64,000 nucleotides of DNA from Flavobacterium sp. N2038 (GTDB lineage Bacteria; Bacteroidota; Bacteroidia; Flavobacteriales; Flavobacteriaceae), in contig NZ_CP110001.1 of NCBI RefSeq assembly GCF_025947185.1, forward strand, positions 3,720,001-3,784,000, given 5' to 3'. Positions 50,891-60,609 of this stretch are shown here, one piece after another. The stretch's first letter is position 1. Each line of letters starts with the position of its first letter. The notes below the pieces were generated by a model. It saw only the letters and a list, made by a program, of their open reading frames with translations. It did not search any database and was not told the DNA's origin. A program made the translations under genes and the position numbers.

Positions 50891-52303
50891 ATGAGAAATC
50901 CTAAATTAATTTTAATCAACTTGCTATTACTATTATTTGCAGCCAATTCCTGTCAAGTAGAAGAATTCAGCCCTAGTCCGACAGAAATAAATTCTGTCGA
51001 AAGTTCAAAGAAAATAAATCGTGCTTTTCTAACTCACAAACTGAGTAATCAAAAGATGAAACTAATTTGGAAATCAGCCATAACATTTGAAAATGTAGAT
51101 GCTGTAGAAGTTAATTTTACTTTAGACAAAAAATATTATAAACCGTTATCAAAAAACAATAAAATATCTGGACGACAAAGATTATTACTTACTTTTGATA
51201 AAAAAGGCTTGATAACAGAAACTATTATAGAATACAGACCATCCGATAATTTTACTGGTGATATTAAAGAGATCAATAGTAGTAATTTTAAAAATAATTT
51301 TGAGGGTGAAGTTTCTTTTAAAAACCCACTTGATGATCATGCCTTAATTTGGGTTATCACTAATGGCTCCATTATCCAAAAACTAATAGAGAAAAAACAA
51401 AAAATAAAAAACAATACTAAAAAATCAGCTGGTTATGAATCATGTCAATGGAATACAGTGAATTATTGGCTTTGTGTAGGCTCTGGTACAGAAGAATCTT
51501 GTTTTTATACCAGTCAAGACTTATATCAATGCTTCTGGATAGAAGACACTCCTAATCCAGATCCTTATGATTGTTCCACACAAAACTGGCCTTGGTGTAG
51601 TGAGGGTGGTGGTAGTGGTGGTGGTGGTGGTGGTGAAAATCCTCCCTCTCCAGGCCCACTCTCTTCTGATCCATGTACTGTTTCCGCCACAACTTCAAAC
51701 ACTTTTCAAAACAGCAACTTTCCATCAGCTAAATCCAGCATACTAAATGCAGGAGGAGGAATAGAGCATAGCATTACTTTTGGTAAAGATACGAATAACC
51801 AAATTACGCAAGCGCCAATGAGAAACGGAGGAGGCTATGCTGTAGCAACAAATACAACCTGGCCCGGTGCATTTGCTGCCATGCACAATCATATTGAAAA
51901 TTCTCCAATATCTAGTGGGGATATATATGCAAGTATTGAATTAAATGTAACAAATAGTAATTTCAGAACCTCTTTCATTGTTTTGCCCGACGGATCAGTA
52001 TATGCTATTGTTGTTAATAATTTAGAACTAGCTAAAATTTTCCTTGCTGCTTATCCAGCAGATGTAAAACCTGGCTATAACCCTGAATTTCCTGATTATC
52101 TCTTTAATCAAATGCAGGATTTAGTAACAAACATGGGGTCAAGCGTTGATGGACGTACTAGAGCAATGGCTTATATTCTAACTAAGTATGCTTCTGGTTT
52201 AACTATAATGAAACAAGATAATAATCAAAACTTTGTTCCTTATAAAACAGAGATGACTATCCCGAATGGCGAAAGAATTTATACTCCAAAATTTTGTAAC
52301 TAA
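50891..52303 (+). CDS. Lipoprotein with Cys-rich centre and C-terminal JAMM/JAB-like domain
   Basis: 470 residues. The lipobox FAANSC gives lipidated Cys21. Residues 40-180 are an unrecognised domain. Six cysteines lie at 185-236 in a Trp-rich stretch, then a GGGSGGGGGG linker (239-248). The C-terminal domain has the metal-site pattern His332-x-His334-x6-Ser341-x2-Asp344 (HNHIENSPISSGD) and an upstream Glu292, as in JAB/JAMM peptidases of RadC or RHS-associated type. Possible metallopeptidase or DNA/peptide hydrolase acting in the envelope; inference. Second gene of the cassette. Confidence 0.6.
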   Translation: MRNPKLILINLLLLLFAANSCQVEEFSPSPTEINSVESSKKINRAFLTHKLSNQKMKLIWKSAITFENVDAVEVNFTLDKKYYKPLSKNNKISGRQRLLLTFDKKGLITETIIEYRPSDNFTGDIKEINSSNFKNNFEGEVSFKNPLDDHALIWVITNGSIIQKLIEKKQKIKNNTKKSAGYESCQWNTVNYWLCVGSGTEESCFYTSQDLYQCFWIEDTPNPDPYDCSTQNWPWCSEGGGSGGGGGGENPPSPGPLSSDPCTVSATTSNTFQNSNFPSAKSSILNAGGGIEHSITFGKDTNNQITQAPMRNGGGYAVATNTTWPGAFAAMHNHIENSPISSGDIYASIELNVTNSNFRTSFIVLPDGSVYAIVVNNLELAKIFLAAYPADVKPGYNPEFPDYLFNQMQDLVTNMGSSVDGRTRAMAYILTKYASGLTIMKQDNNQNFVPYKTEMTIPNGERIYTPKFCN

Positions 52304-52321
52304 TTAAAAATAATATAAACT

Positions 52322-52744
52322 ATGAAAACCTCTATTAAAATTTTAGCAATATTATTATTTCTAATAAACTATAGCTGTCAAGCACAACAAATGGTTCAGA
52401 CCACAAAAGATGTTTATAAACTTAAAGAAAACGAACAACAGTTTATAAATAAACCTCTGAAAAATTTACTTAAAGAAATAAAACCAGAAATAAAAACAGC
52501 TAATGGAATTAATGACAATCCATTCTTTTTTTCTTTTAGGTTTAGAACTTTAGAACAACAAAAGAAAGATGAAGGGAGCTATGAAGATAGTGTTGCTTTG
52601 TATGTTTACGTAAAAGAAGCTTTCGATTGGAAATGGGAAGATCGTCCAAAAGGAAAGGAAATGATTTGGACAAAGAAAGATGCTCAAAAATATCAAAATC
52701 TTATTGTTGTTAGAATAAAAGTAATTAATCTGCCAAAAGAGTAA
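52322..52744 (+). CDS. Small exported protein following the JAMM-like lipoprotein
   Basis: 140 residues. The signal ILAILLFLINYSCQAQQ could be type II (YSC) or type I (QAQQ). The mature part is charged, with NDNPFFFSFRFRTLEQQKKDEG, SVALYVYVKEAF, and KYQNLIVVRIKVINLP. It starts 18 bp after the lipoprotein gene and ends before a strong terminator, so it is the third gene of the cassette. It could be a partner or immunity-type protein; no family was recognised. Confidence 0.5.
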   Translation: MKTSIKILAILLFLINYSCQAQQMVQTTKDVYKLKENEQQFINKPLKNLLKEIKPEIKTANGINDNPFFFSFRFRTLEQQKKDEGSYEDSVALYVYVKEAFDWKWEDRPKGKEMIWTKKDAQKYQNLIVVRIKVINLPKE

Positions 52745-52758
52745 AATCTTAGAATTTA

Positions 52759-52807
52759 AAAAACACTAAATACAATAACCGGATATGTTATTGTATTTAG
52801 TGTTTTT
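52759..52807 (+). terminator. 21-bp perfect hairpin terminating the cassette
   Basis: AAAAACACTAAATACAATAAC (52759-52779) is fully complementary to 52787-52807, loop of seven bases, T-run at the end. Longest perfect stem seen in the window. Confidence 0.85.
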
Positions 52808-52947
52808 AAAAAATAGCAATTCGGTTTTAATTTAAATTATATCCAAAAAGGAGTAATTAAATAATAAAAAGCATAGAAAAGGTTTCCTATTTATTAATTA
52901 TCTTTACCGCCTTAAAAAGATATACCACATTATAATAGTAGTTCTTA

Positions 52948-53619
52948 ATGATAAATAACGAAGATTTTTTAGACGAAATAGGTGACAGTCATTTCAGCAG
53001 TAATGCAAAAAACCCTTTAAGAGAGGATGCATTTGACTTAACTGATGAAGAAAAAATAGAAAAAATTAAAAAAGATGTCGAAAACATTCTGCAAACTCTT
53101 GGAATGGATTTGACAGATGACAGCATAAAAGGCACTCCAAACCGAGTGGCTAAAATGTTTGTAAAAGAAATTTTTGGCGGTTTAAACCCTTCAAAACAAC
53201 CAAAAGCTTCTACTTTTGACAATAATTACAAATACGGTGAAATGTTAGTAGAAAAAAACATTACCGTTTATTCTACCTGCGAACACCATTTACTGCCAAT
53301 TATTGGTCGTGCTCACGTAGCTTATATTTCAAGCGGAAGAGTTATCGGTTTATCTAAAATGAACCGTATCGTAGAATATTATGCAAAAAGACCTCAGGTT
53401 CAGGAGCGTTTAACTATGCAGATTGTTCAGGAATTACAAAAAGCTTTAGGTACAGAAGATGTTGCCTGCGTTATTGACGCTAAACACCTTTGTGTAAACT
53501 CAAGAGGAATTAAAGATATCGAAAGCAGTACGGTAACCTCTGAATTTGGCGGAAAATTCAAAGATGTTCAAACTAAAAGAGAATTTTTAGATTACATAAA
53601 ACTAGATACACAGTTTTAG
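52948..53619 (+). CDS. folE: GTP cyclohydrolase I
   Basis: Converts GTP to dihydroneopterin triphosphate, first step of folate/tetrahydropterin synthesis. 223 residues. Zinc ligands Cys111 and His114 (STCEHHLLP) and Cys182 (AKHLCVNSRGIKD) are intact, along with the substrate motif GLSKMNRIVEYYAKRPQVQER. Stand-alone, followed by repeats and a four-helix-bundle gene. Confidence 0.97.
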   Translation: MINNEDFLDEIGDSHFSSNAKNPLREDAFDLTDEEKIEKIKKDVENILQTLGMDLTDDSIKGTPNRVAKMFVKEIFGGLNPSKQPKASTFDNNYKYGEMLVEKNITVYSTCEHHLLPIIGRAHVAYISSGRVIGLSKMNRIVEYYAKRPQVQERLTMQIVQELQKALGTEDVACVIDAKHLCVNSRGIKDIESSTVTSEFGGKFKDVQTKREFLDYIKLDTQF

Positions 53620-53620
53620 T

Positions 53621-53706
53621 TTAATCGGTAAATCGTTAATTTGTTTAATCGCTTCATTGCAAGTCTTAATTTTCAATTAAACGATTAAACAAATTGACAA
53701 TTAAAC
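53621..53706. repeat. TTTAATCG repeat, left of the four-helix-bundle gene
   Basis: TTTAATCGGTAAATCGTTAAT, GTTTAATCGCTTCATTGC and the inverted AATTAAACGATTAAACAAATT, filling the space between folE and the next gene. Its relative at 54088-54142 lies on the other side of the gene. Confidence 0.65.
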
Positions 53707-53714
53707 CAAAAAAC

Positions 53715-54080
53715 ATGTATACTTTCTCATTTGAAAAACTAGAGGTTTGCCAAAATACAAGAATATTTATTTTGGATATTTACAAATTAACTAGTAAATT
53801 TCCATCAAATGAAGTGTTCGGAATAACTTCTCAAATTAAAAGGAGTTCCACCTCAATTGCTACAAATATTGCAGAAGGAACTTCGAGAAATACGAATAAA
53901 GATAAAGCTCATTTTTTGACAATCTCATATTCATCAGCAATGGAAACTTTGAATCATTTAATTATTTCAAAAGATTTAAATTACTTATCCGATGTTGATT
54001 ATACAGAGTGTCGTGAAAAAATTGAAAAAATTTGCAATCAGATAAATAGTTTAAAAAAATACTATCTTTCAAAAGAATAA
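53715..54080 (+). CDS. Four-helix-bundle protein (S23/rRNA intervening-sequence type)
   Basis: 121 residues from ATG at 53715. An in-frame start at 53694 would begin in the repeat. Sequence features of the family are FSFEKLEVCQNTRIF, the FGITSQIKRSSTSIATNIAEGTSR core and AMETLNHLIISKDLN. The protein family is named after ORFs in 23S rRNA intervening sequences, but most copies, like this one, lie elsewhere in the genome. Enclosed by AAACGATTAAAC repeats on both sides, which sets it off from folE and cysS. Function unknown. Confidence 0.88.
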   Translation: MYTFSFEKLEVCQNTRIFILDIYKLTSKFPSNEVFGITSQIKRSSTSIATNIAEGTSRNTNKDKAHFLTISYSSAMETLNHLIISKDLNYLSDVDYTECREKIEKICNQINSLKKYYLSKE

Positions 54081-54087
54081 AAACGCA

Positions 54088-54142
54088 AATAATTAAACAA
54101 ATTACCAATTAAACGGTTAAACAAATACAACGATTAAACAGC
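54088..54142. repeat. AAACGATTAAAC repeat, right of the four-helix-bundle gene
   Basis: AATTAAACAAATTACCAATT, AAACGGTTAAACAAATACAACG and ATTAAACAGC, related to 53621-53706. Confidence 0.65.
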
Positions 54143-54152
54143 AAAAATCAAT

Positions 54153-55631
54153 ATGCCTTTATATACATCTCAACATCTAAAAATATACAATTCACTTTCA
54201 GGTGAAAAAGAAAATTTCAACCCTATTCATGAAGGAAATGTTGGAATGTATGTTTGTGGACCTACAGTTTACAGCAATGTACACTTAGGAAATGTGAGAA
54301 CATTTATGTCTTTCGACGTTATATTCAGGTATTTTTTACATCTGGATTACAAAGTTCGTTACGTGCGTAATATTACCGATGTAGGACATATTGTAGATGA
54401 CGTTGATGAAGGTGAAGATAAAATTGCAAAAAAAGCACGCTTAGAACAACTTGAACCTATGGAAGTTGTGCAACGCTATACAGTAGATTTTCATGACATT
54501 TTAAAGTCATTTAACTTTTTACCGCCAAGCATTGAGCCAACTGCTACAGGACATATTATAGAACAAATCGAAATCATCAAAAAAATTATCGATACAGGAA
54601 TTGGCTATGTTGCCAACGGATCGGTTTATTTTGATGTTGTAAAATATAACGAAACCAACAATTACGGAGTTTTAAGTGGCCGAAACATAGAAGATATGTT
54701 AGCTAACACCCGTGATCTTGATGGTCAGTCAGACAAAAAAAACCCACAGGATTTTGCACTTTGGAAAAAAGCAGAGCCAGAACATATCATGAGATGGCCT
54801 TCACCATGGAGTGATGGTTTTCCGGGCTGGCATCTTGAATGTACTGCAATGAGCACAAAGTATTTGGGTAACCACTTTGATATTCATGGTGGCGGAATGG
54901 ATTTAAAATTCCCACATCACGAATGCGAAATTGCACAAAACGAAGCTTGCACAGGTCAGTCTCCAGTAAATTACTGGATGCACGCCAATATGCTTACCTT
55001 AAATGGTAAAAAAATGGCAAAATCTACCGGAAATAACATACTTCCGGGAGAGATTCTAAGCGGAAACAACAATATTTTGAGTAAAGCCTTTTCAGCATCT
55101 GTAACACGTTTTTTCATGTTACAGGCACATTACAAAAGCATTTTAGATTTTTCTGATGATGCAATCGTTGCTGCAGAAAAAGGATATAAAAGATTAATGG
55201 AAGCTGTTGAAGCTTTACCAGCTATTTCAGCAAGTACAACAAGCTCTATAGATATCGCATCCTGGAAACAATTGTCATACGACGCCATGAACGACGATTT
55301 TAATACCCCAATTTTAATCGCACAATTGTTCGAAGCCGTTCGTTATATCAATTTATTAAAAGAAGGAAAAGAAACCATTACAGCCGAAGATTTAAAAACC
55401 TTTACAGCTGCAATAAATGCTTTTGTTTTTGACGTTTTAGGTCTAAGCGACGAAAAGGCAGCTGACAGTAATAATGACAAACTAGAAGGAGTTGTTAATA
55501 TGCTTATTGGAATGAGAAATCAAGCCAGAGCTGATAAAAACTTTGCCCTTTCTGATCAGATTCGAGACCAGTTGATTGCTTTAGGCATTCAACTAAAAGA
55601 CGGAAAAGAAGGAACAAGTTTCTCTATCTAG
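54153..55631 (+). CDS. cysS: Cysteinyl-tRNA synthetase
   Basis: Charges tRNA-Cys. 492 residues. HIGH-type motif VHLGNVRT (44-47 HLGN) next to zinc ligand Cys35 (CGPTVY), further zinc ligands in WHLECTAMS and HHECEIAQ, and the KMSKS-type loop [10 protein letters not shown]-terminal DALR-like helical domain is present. First gene of a close cysS-yidD-lgt series. Confidence 0.97.
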   Translation: MPLYTSQHLKIYNSLSGEKENFNPIHEGNVGMYVCGPTVYSNVHLGNVRTFMSFDVIFRYFLHLDYKVRYVRNITDVGHIVDDVDEGEDKIAKKARLEQLEPMEVVQRYTVDFHDILKSFNFLPPSIEPTATGHIIEQIEIIKKIIDTGIGYVANGSVYFDVVKYNETNNYGVLSGRNIEDMLANTRDLDGQSDKKNPQDFALWKKAEPEHIMRWPSPWSDGFPGWHLECTAMSTKYLGNHFDIHGGGMDLKFPHHECEIAQNEACTGQSPVNYWMHANMLTLNGKKMAKSTGNNILPGEILSGNNNILSKAFSASVTRFFMLQAHYKSILDFSDDAIVAAEKGYKRLMEAVEALPAISASTTSSIDIASWKQLSYDAMNDDFNTPILIAQLFEAVRYINLLKEGKETITAEDLKTFTAAINAFVFDVLGLSDEKAADSNNDKLEGVVNMLIGMRNQARADKNFALSDQIRDQLIALGIQLKDGKEGTSFSI

Positions 55632-55651
55632 AATAAAAAAACTAATAAACC

Positions 55652-55891
55652 ATGAAAGCCATAACTCCATTTGTTTTATTAGTACGCTTTTATCAAAATG
55701 CAATTTCACCCTTTACTCCTGCATCATGCAGATTTGAGCCAACATGCTCAACCTATATGATTCAGGCACTGCAAATTCATGGCTTATTTTATGGCGGCTA
55801 TTTAGGAATGAAACGCATTTTAAGCTGTCATCCCTGGGGAAGAACCGGCTATGATCCTGTGCCTGAAAAGAAATGTTCACACAAACATTAA
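55652..55891 (+). CDS. yidD: Membrane protein insertion efficiency factor
   Basis: 79 residues, the whole YidD/Haemolytic domain: [28 protein letters not shown] and [14 protein letters not shown] with three conserved cysteines. Assists YidC-dependent membrane insertion. It starts 20 bp after cysS. Confidence 0.95.
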   Translation: MKAITPFVLLVRFYQNAISPFTPASCRFEPTCSTYMIQALQIHGLFYGGYLGMKRILSCHPWGRTGYDPVPEKKCSHKH

Positions 55892-55924
55892 CTTTTTATA
55901 AAGAGGATCTCTACTTTTAATATT

Positions 55925-55932
55925 TATTTTTG
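55925..55932 (+). promoter_or_regulatory. Possible -7 box before lgt (TATTTTTG)
   Basis: Exact TANNTTTG match 26 bp before the lgt start, suggesting that lgt may have its own promoter in addition to read-through. Confidence 0.35.
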
Positions 55933-55958
55933 CAACCAATAAAAAAATACAATACTAC

Positions 55959-56894
55959 ATGACACACGCCTTAAACTTGGTCTGGAACCCTTCAGAAGGA
56001 ATCAATTTAGGATTTTTTATGATTCGTTATTATAGCTTAATGTTCGTAATAGCTTTTGGTTTAGGATGGTTTCTAATGAAAAAGATATTCGAACGCGAAA
56101 ATGAATCAATTGATAAACTGGATTCTTTATTTGTATGGACCGTTTTGGCTACTTTAGCAGGAGCACGTTTAGGACATGTTTTCTTTTATGATTGGGAATA
56201 TTTCAGAAATCATTTACTTGAAATCATTTTACCTTTTAGATTTGAACCAAAATTTGAGTTTACAGGGTATCAGGGACTGGCAAGTCATGGAGCTGCAATC
56301 GCAATTATAGTAGCCATGTATTACTATAGCAAAATGATCTTAAAACGTCCATTATTATGGATTTTAGATCGTGTTGTTATTCCAGTTGCAAGTGGCGCAA
56401 TCTTTGTTCGTTTAGGAAATTTTTTCAATTCAGAAATAATCGGTCATGATACAACTTCTGCATTTGGAATTCGTTTTTTACACGATCAGTTCAGCAAGTC
56501 TGAAGCTGTAAACGCAACTCAAATTGCAGATCCAAAAGAAGCTTATAATGCCATTGCAACTGATCCGAAATTTGCTGATTTATTAGCTCAGGTTCCGGCA
56601 AAACATCCAACACAATTGTATGAAGCAATTTGTTATGTTTTTGTATTTGCTGTTTTATATTTCTTATACTGGAAAACCAATGCAAGACTTAAATCCGGTT
56701 ATTTATTTGGACTGTTTTTAGTACTGTTATTTGTTGTACGTTTTATAGTTGAATTTGTAAAAGAGAGCCAGGGTGGCTTTGAAAGCGAATTAGGAGGCTA
56801 TTTCTCAACCGGACAATGGTTAAGCATACCTTTTATTATAATTGGAGCTTTTTTCATCTTCAGAGCGCAAAGAAACCCTTTAGCTGCTTCTTAA
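55959..56894 (+). CDS. lgt: Prolipoprotein diacylglyceryl transferase
   Basis: Transfers diacylglyceryl from phosphatidylglycerol to the lipobox cysteine of prolipoproteins. 311 residues with about seven transmembrane helices. The Lgt signature region GAIFVRLGNFFNSEIIGH and HPTQLYEA are intact, as is GYQGLASHGAAIA. A 40-residue insert (about 167-205, SKSEAVNATQIADPKEAYN) is typical of Bacteroidetes. It is essential for the many lipoproteins in this window. Confidence 0.96.
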   Translation: MTHALNLVWNPSEGINLGFFMIRYYSLMFVIAFGLGWFLMKKIFERENESIDKLDSLFVWTVLATLAGARLGHVFFYDWEYFRNHLLEIILPFRFEPKFEFTGYQGLASHGAAIAIIVAMYYYSKMILKRPLLWILDRVVIPVASGAIFVRLGNFFNSEIIGHDTTSAFGIRFLHDQFSKSEAVNATQIADPKEAYNAIATDPKFADLLAQVPAKHPTQLYEAICYVFVFAVLYFLYWKTNARLKSGYLFGLFLVLLFVVRFIVEFVKESQGGFESELGGYFSTGQWLSIPFIIIGAFFIFRAQRNPLAAS

Positions 56895-56913
56895 AAGAAA
56901 GCAAACAAAATAT

Positions 56914-56947
56914 AAAGCCCAATATTCTAAATATTGGGCTTTTTTTA
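56914..56947. terminator. Bidirectional terminator of lgt and the PagL-like gene
   Basis: AAAGCCCAATAT pairs perfectly with ATATTGGGCTTT (loop TCTAA), T-run follows. It overlaps the stop codon of the convergent PagL-like gene. Confidence 0.88.
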
Positions 56948-57559
56948 TAATTGATATGAAATACCAAATTCTATATTTTTAGTATTATAACCTGAATTTA
57001 CACTCGTCAATCCGGCATTTGAAACATGTCTTATTAAAGGGCGCACATCAAATTGAATCTTTTTTACTTTTACAGAAAGCCCAAGAGCCAAAACATCAGC
57101 AAAAGCAAAACCATCAGACATTCGTTCTGTTTCTGTATCTGTAATCATTGGTCCTATACTTCCAAGAAAATAAAGAGAATACGTTTTATTAAGAGGCTTT
57201 CTAATCAGAAATCCGACATTTAAGACATACTCACGAATATCTTTCAATTTAGTATACTCCGCTCTTTTCTCTTCAAAATTTGGCTCATCTGGTTTAACAA
57301 AATAAAAATTTAATAATTGATGTTTAGCAAAATTAATCTCTGGCTGAAATAAAACTTCATACTGAAAATACTTTGTTTGCTTCAAAACATAATAGAGTTG
57401 CATTTTGTAAAAATGATTTTCAAAAGTATAGTCCTTATTATTAAATTCACTTCCAAAGCCATAACCTACCCCAAGTCTGAAACTTTCATTCTTTTGCTGC
57501 GCTTTTATTTGTAATGCAGCTAAAAACACAACAGTAAAGAAAAATACTTTTTTTGTCAT
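56945..57559 (-). CDS. PagL-like acyloxyacyl hydrolase (lipid A deacylase family)
   Basis: 204 residues with signal ALQIKAQQK and an outer-membrane barrel. The C-terminal signature DVRPLIRHVSNAGLTSVNSGYN carries His178, Ser180 and Asn181, the PagL catalytic H-x-S-N, with Glu197 further on as the probable third residue. Predicted to remove an acyl chain from lipid A. The first two-thirds is diverged, so the substrate is uncertain. Downstream of secDF and separated by a terminator. Confidence 0.75.
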   Translation of the reverse strand: MTKKVFFFTVVFLAALQIKAQQKNESFRLGVGYGFGSEFNNKDYTFENHFYKMQLYYVLKQTKYFQYEVLFQPEINFAKHQLLNFYFVKPDEPNFEEKRAEYTKLKDIREYVLNVGFLIRKPLNKTYSLYFLGSIGPMITDTETERMSDGFAFADVLALGLSVKVKKIQFDVRPLIRHVSNAGLTSVNSGYNTKNIEFGISYQL

Positions 57560-57583
57560 AATTAAATTTTGATTTTTAAATAT

Positions 57584-57619
57584 AAAAAAAAGATCCAGTT
57601 TTCACTGGATCTTTTTTTA
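57584..57619 (-). terminator. Terminator of secDF
   Basis: AGATCCAGT pairs with ACTGGATCT around TTTC, with A-run and T-run on either side, 18 bp past the secDF stop codon. Confidence 0.85.
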
Positions 57620-57636
57620 TTTAAGTAAGCTTAAAA

Positions 57637-60609
57637 TTAAGCTTTGTTGTGTTTGTCTTCGATTGTATGTTTTTCATCACTTGAAATCGTATCAACCAAT
57701 ACTGGTGTAGCGATAAATAATGAAGAATAAGTACCTACAACGATACCAATTAACATTGCAAAGATAAATCCTCTGATTGATTCTCCACCAAAGATAAACA
57801 TTGTTAATAATACAATGATCATCATTAATGACGTATTCAATGTTCTTGATAATGTAGTATTAATAGAAGCATTTACGATATCTTCAAAACTTCCTTTACG
57901 GTTTCCGATGATAAACTCTCTCACCCTGTCAAATACAATTACAGTATCATTCATAGAGTAACCGATAACCGTAAGAATTGCAGCGATAAAGTGCTGATCC
58001 ATTTCCATGTGGAATGGCATGAATTTATAACATAAAGAGTAGATTCCTAATACGAAGATTACGTCATGCGCAACAGCTGCAATCGCACCTAATGAATATT
58101 GCCATTTACGGAAAGAGATCATTAAGTATAAGAAAATAACTGCCATCGCACCAAGAACTGCCCAGTATGAGTTAGTTTTGATATCTTCAGAGATAGAAGC
58201 TCCAACTTTAGAAGATTGTAAAACTCCAATTTTCTTACCGTCAAATGTGTTAGTGAATTTATCATAAGTAACATTAGGGAAATACTTCTCTAAAGCTTTG
58301 TATAATTTTTGATTCACTTCTTCATCAATTGCAACACCGTCTTCTTTAATTTTGTATTTAGTTGTGATTTTCAACTGATCATCATCACCTAAAACTTTAG
58401 CTTCAACCGGAGTTCCAAAAGCAGCTGATAATTCATCAGAAACAACTGTTGCATCAACTGGTTTTTCAAATTTAACCTGGAATGTTCTTCCTCCAACAAA
58501 ATCAACACCTTCATCTAATCCGTTAACGAAGAAAATAGAAACTAAACTTACTACAACTACAATAGAAGAGAAGATATAAGTGAACTTTTTGATTTTAATG
58601 AAATCAAAGTGGAAGTTAGTAAACCAGTTTTTAGTAATATTAGTAGAGAAAGTTAAATCAGCTTTTCCAACAATATTTCTGTCAATAAAAATTCTTGCAA
58701 TAAAGATTGATGTAAACAATGAAGTTACGATACCAATAAGTAATGTTAATGCAAAACCTTTAATAGGACCTGTTCCAAAAATAAACAAGATAGCTCCAGT
58801 TAAAACGTGAGTAACGTTAGCGTCAATGATAGAACGCATTGCACCATGCCATCCGTAAGAAGCTTGTACTGCTTCTGAAAGAGATTTACCTTCACGCAAT
58901 TCCTCTTTTGCTCTTTCATAGATAATAATGTTAGCATCTACCGCTGTACCTAATGTTAAAACGATACCTGCAATACCTGGTAATGTTAATACAAAACCAA
59001 AACTTGCCATAATTCCGAATAAGAAAAGTAAGTTTAATAATAATGCAAGGTTAGCATACCAACCCGCTTTACCATAATAGAATACCATCCAAACACAAAC
59101 TAATAAGAAACCTAATACCGAAGAAATTGTACCTGCGTCAATAGCTGCCTGACCTAAAGATGGTCCAACAACAGTTGATTGAATAATATCTGCAGAAGCC
59201 GGTAATTTACCTGCATTTAATACGTTTGCTAAATCTTTTGTTTCAGCCACATCAAAAGAACCTGTAATTTCAGATCTTCCTCCAGCGATTGGTCCGCTAG
59301 TAACACCAGGAGCAGAATAAACGATATCATCCAAAACAATAGCAATATATCCTTTTTGAGAGAATGCTCTTCCTGTTAACTCTTCCCAAACTTTAGCTCC
59401 CTGGCTGTTCATTTGCATAGAAACAGCTGGTTTACCTAATTGGTCAAAAGTATCTTTTGCATCAGTAACAACACCTCCGCTCATAGCAGGAACATTGTCT
59501 CTGTTACCTTTTAAAGCATATAATTCTACTGCTTCAACTTCTTTTCCTTTAGCATCTTTTAAAGTAGTTGGTTTACTCCAAACAAATTTTGCATTGTGTT
59601 GGTCAGATCCCAATAAAATTCTAATATCAGCTCTTTTGAAATATGCATTTACAGTTGCTGTATCTTTAGGAGCAAAATAACCTAAAACGGGTCCACCACC
59701 CTGACCAATCATTTTGTCAAATAATGGATTGTTTCCTTTTTTAGTATCAACAGAATCTTTTGCATCAGTTAATAATGCATTCAATGAATCTTTAGCAACA
59801 GTTTTAGTTTCTGTTTTTTTGATTTCAGTTTTCTTTAAAGCCTCATTAGAAGCTACTAAGAAATTACCAATTTCTTCTATTTTGAAAGTTTCCCAAAACT
59901 CTAATTGAGCTTTACCTCCCAATAATTTTTTAATTCTGTCTACATCTTTAGCACCTGGAAGCTCTACTAAGATTCTTCCTGTTTCTCCTAATTTTTGAAT
60001 ATTAGGCTGTGTTACTCCAAATTTGTCAATACGCTCTCTTAATACTTTATAAGCACTTTCAACAGACTCATCAACTTTTTTCTTAATTACTTTTTGAACT
60101 TGTGCATCAGACATTTGAAAATCAATTCCACCTTCTCCTTGTAAACCTCTGTTTGCAAAGATATCTGGCGAAGCTAATTTTACTGTTCCGTTTGAGTTAG
60201 CCTCAAAAGCTTCAAAAAACTTATTTAAATAGGTTTTATTTCCTTCTAAGTTTGCAGTTGCATCAGCTAATGATTTATTAAATACCGGGTTCTTAGAATT
60301 GTTTGCTAATCCTTTTAAAACATCTTTAATAGAAATTTGAAGAATTACGTTAATTCCTCCTTCTAAGTCAAGACCTTTATTTAGTTGTTTGTTTTTTACT
60401 TCATTGTAAGTAAAATCTGTAAAACCAAGATTAAACACTTTTTCTTTACCAATAGAATCTAAATATTTTAGCTCTTTATCAGGATTGTCTCCTGCAAAAG
60501 CTTTAGCCTCACTTTTGACATTATTTGCCACAAAAGTGAAGGATAGTTGGTAAATACTTACCAATGCAAATAGAATTGCGAAAAATTTAATAAGTCCTTT
60601 ATTCTGCAT
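57637..60609 (-). CDS. secDF: Fused protein-export membrane protein SecDF
   Basis: 990 residues combining SecD and SecF. SecD half: a transmembrane helix, the first periplasmic domain (GLDLEGGINVILQI), long P1 region, and the membrane motif GTAVDANIIIYERAKEEL. SecF half: VGGRTFQVKFEKP, then DVIFVLGIYSL and GYSMNDTVIVFDRVREFI. Uses the proton gradient to complete Sec export. Fusion of SecD and SecF is the normal state in Bacteroidetes. Stand-alone gene with terminator. Confidence 0.97.
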   Translation of the reverse strand: MQNKGLIKFFAILFALVSIYQLSFTFVANNVKSEAKAFAGDNPDKELKYLDSIGKEKVFNLGFTDFTYNEVKNKQLNKGLDLEGGINVILQISIKDVLKGLANNSKNPVFNKSLADATANLEGNKTYLNKFFEAFEANSNGTVKLASPDIFANRGLQGEGGIDFQMSDAQVQKVIKKKVDESVESAYKVLRERIDKFGVTQPNIQKLGETGRILVELPGAKDVDRIKKLLGGKAQLEFWETFKIEEIGNFLVASNEALKKTEIKKTETKTVAKDSLNALLTDAKDSVDTKKGNNPLFDKMIGQGGGPVLGYFAPKDTATVNAYFKRADIRILLGSDQHNAKFVWSKPTTLKDAKGKEVEAVELYALKGNRDNVPAMSGGVVTDAKDTFDQLGKPAVSMQMNSQGAKVWEELTGRAFSQKGYIAIVLDDIVYSAPGVTSGPIAGGRSEITGSFDVAETKDLANVLNAGKLPASADIIQSTVVGPSLGQAAIDAGTISSVLGFLLVCVWMVFYYGKAGWYANLALLLNLLFLFGIMASFGFVLTLPGIAGIVLTLGTAVDANIIIYERAKEELREGKSLSEAVQASYGWHGAMRSIIDANVTHVLTGAILFIFGTGPIKGFALTLLIGIVTSLFTSIFIARIFIDRNIVGKADLTFSTNITKNWFTNFHFDFIKIKKFTYIFSSIVVVVSLVSIFFVNGLDEGVDFVGGRTFQVKFEKPVDATVVSDELSAAFGTPVEAKVLGDDDQLKITTKYKIKEDGVAIDEEVNQKLYKALEKYFPNVTYDKFTNTFDGKKIGVLQSSKVGASISEDIKTNSYWAVLGAMAVIFLYLMISFRKWQYSLGAIAAVAHDVIFVLGIYSLCYKFMPFHMEMDQHFIAAILTVIGYSMNDTVIVFDRVREFIIGNRKGSFEDIVNASINTTLSRTLNTSLMMIIVLLTMFIFGGESIRGFIFAMLIGIVVGTYSSLFIATPVLVDTISSDEKHTIEDKHNKA

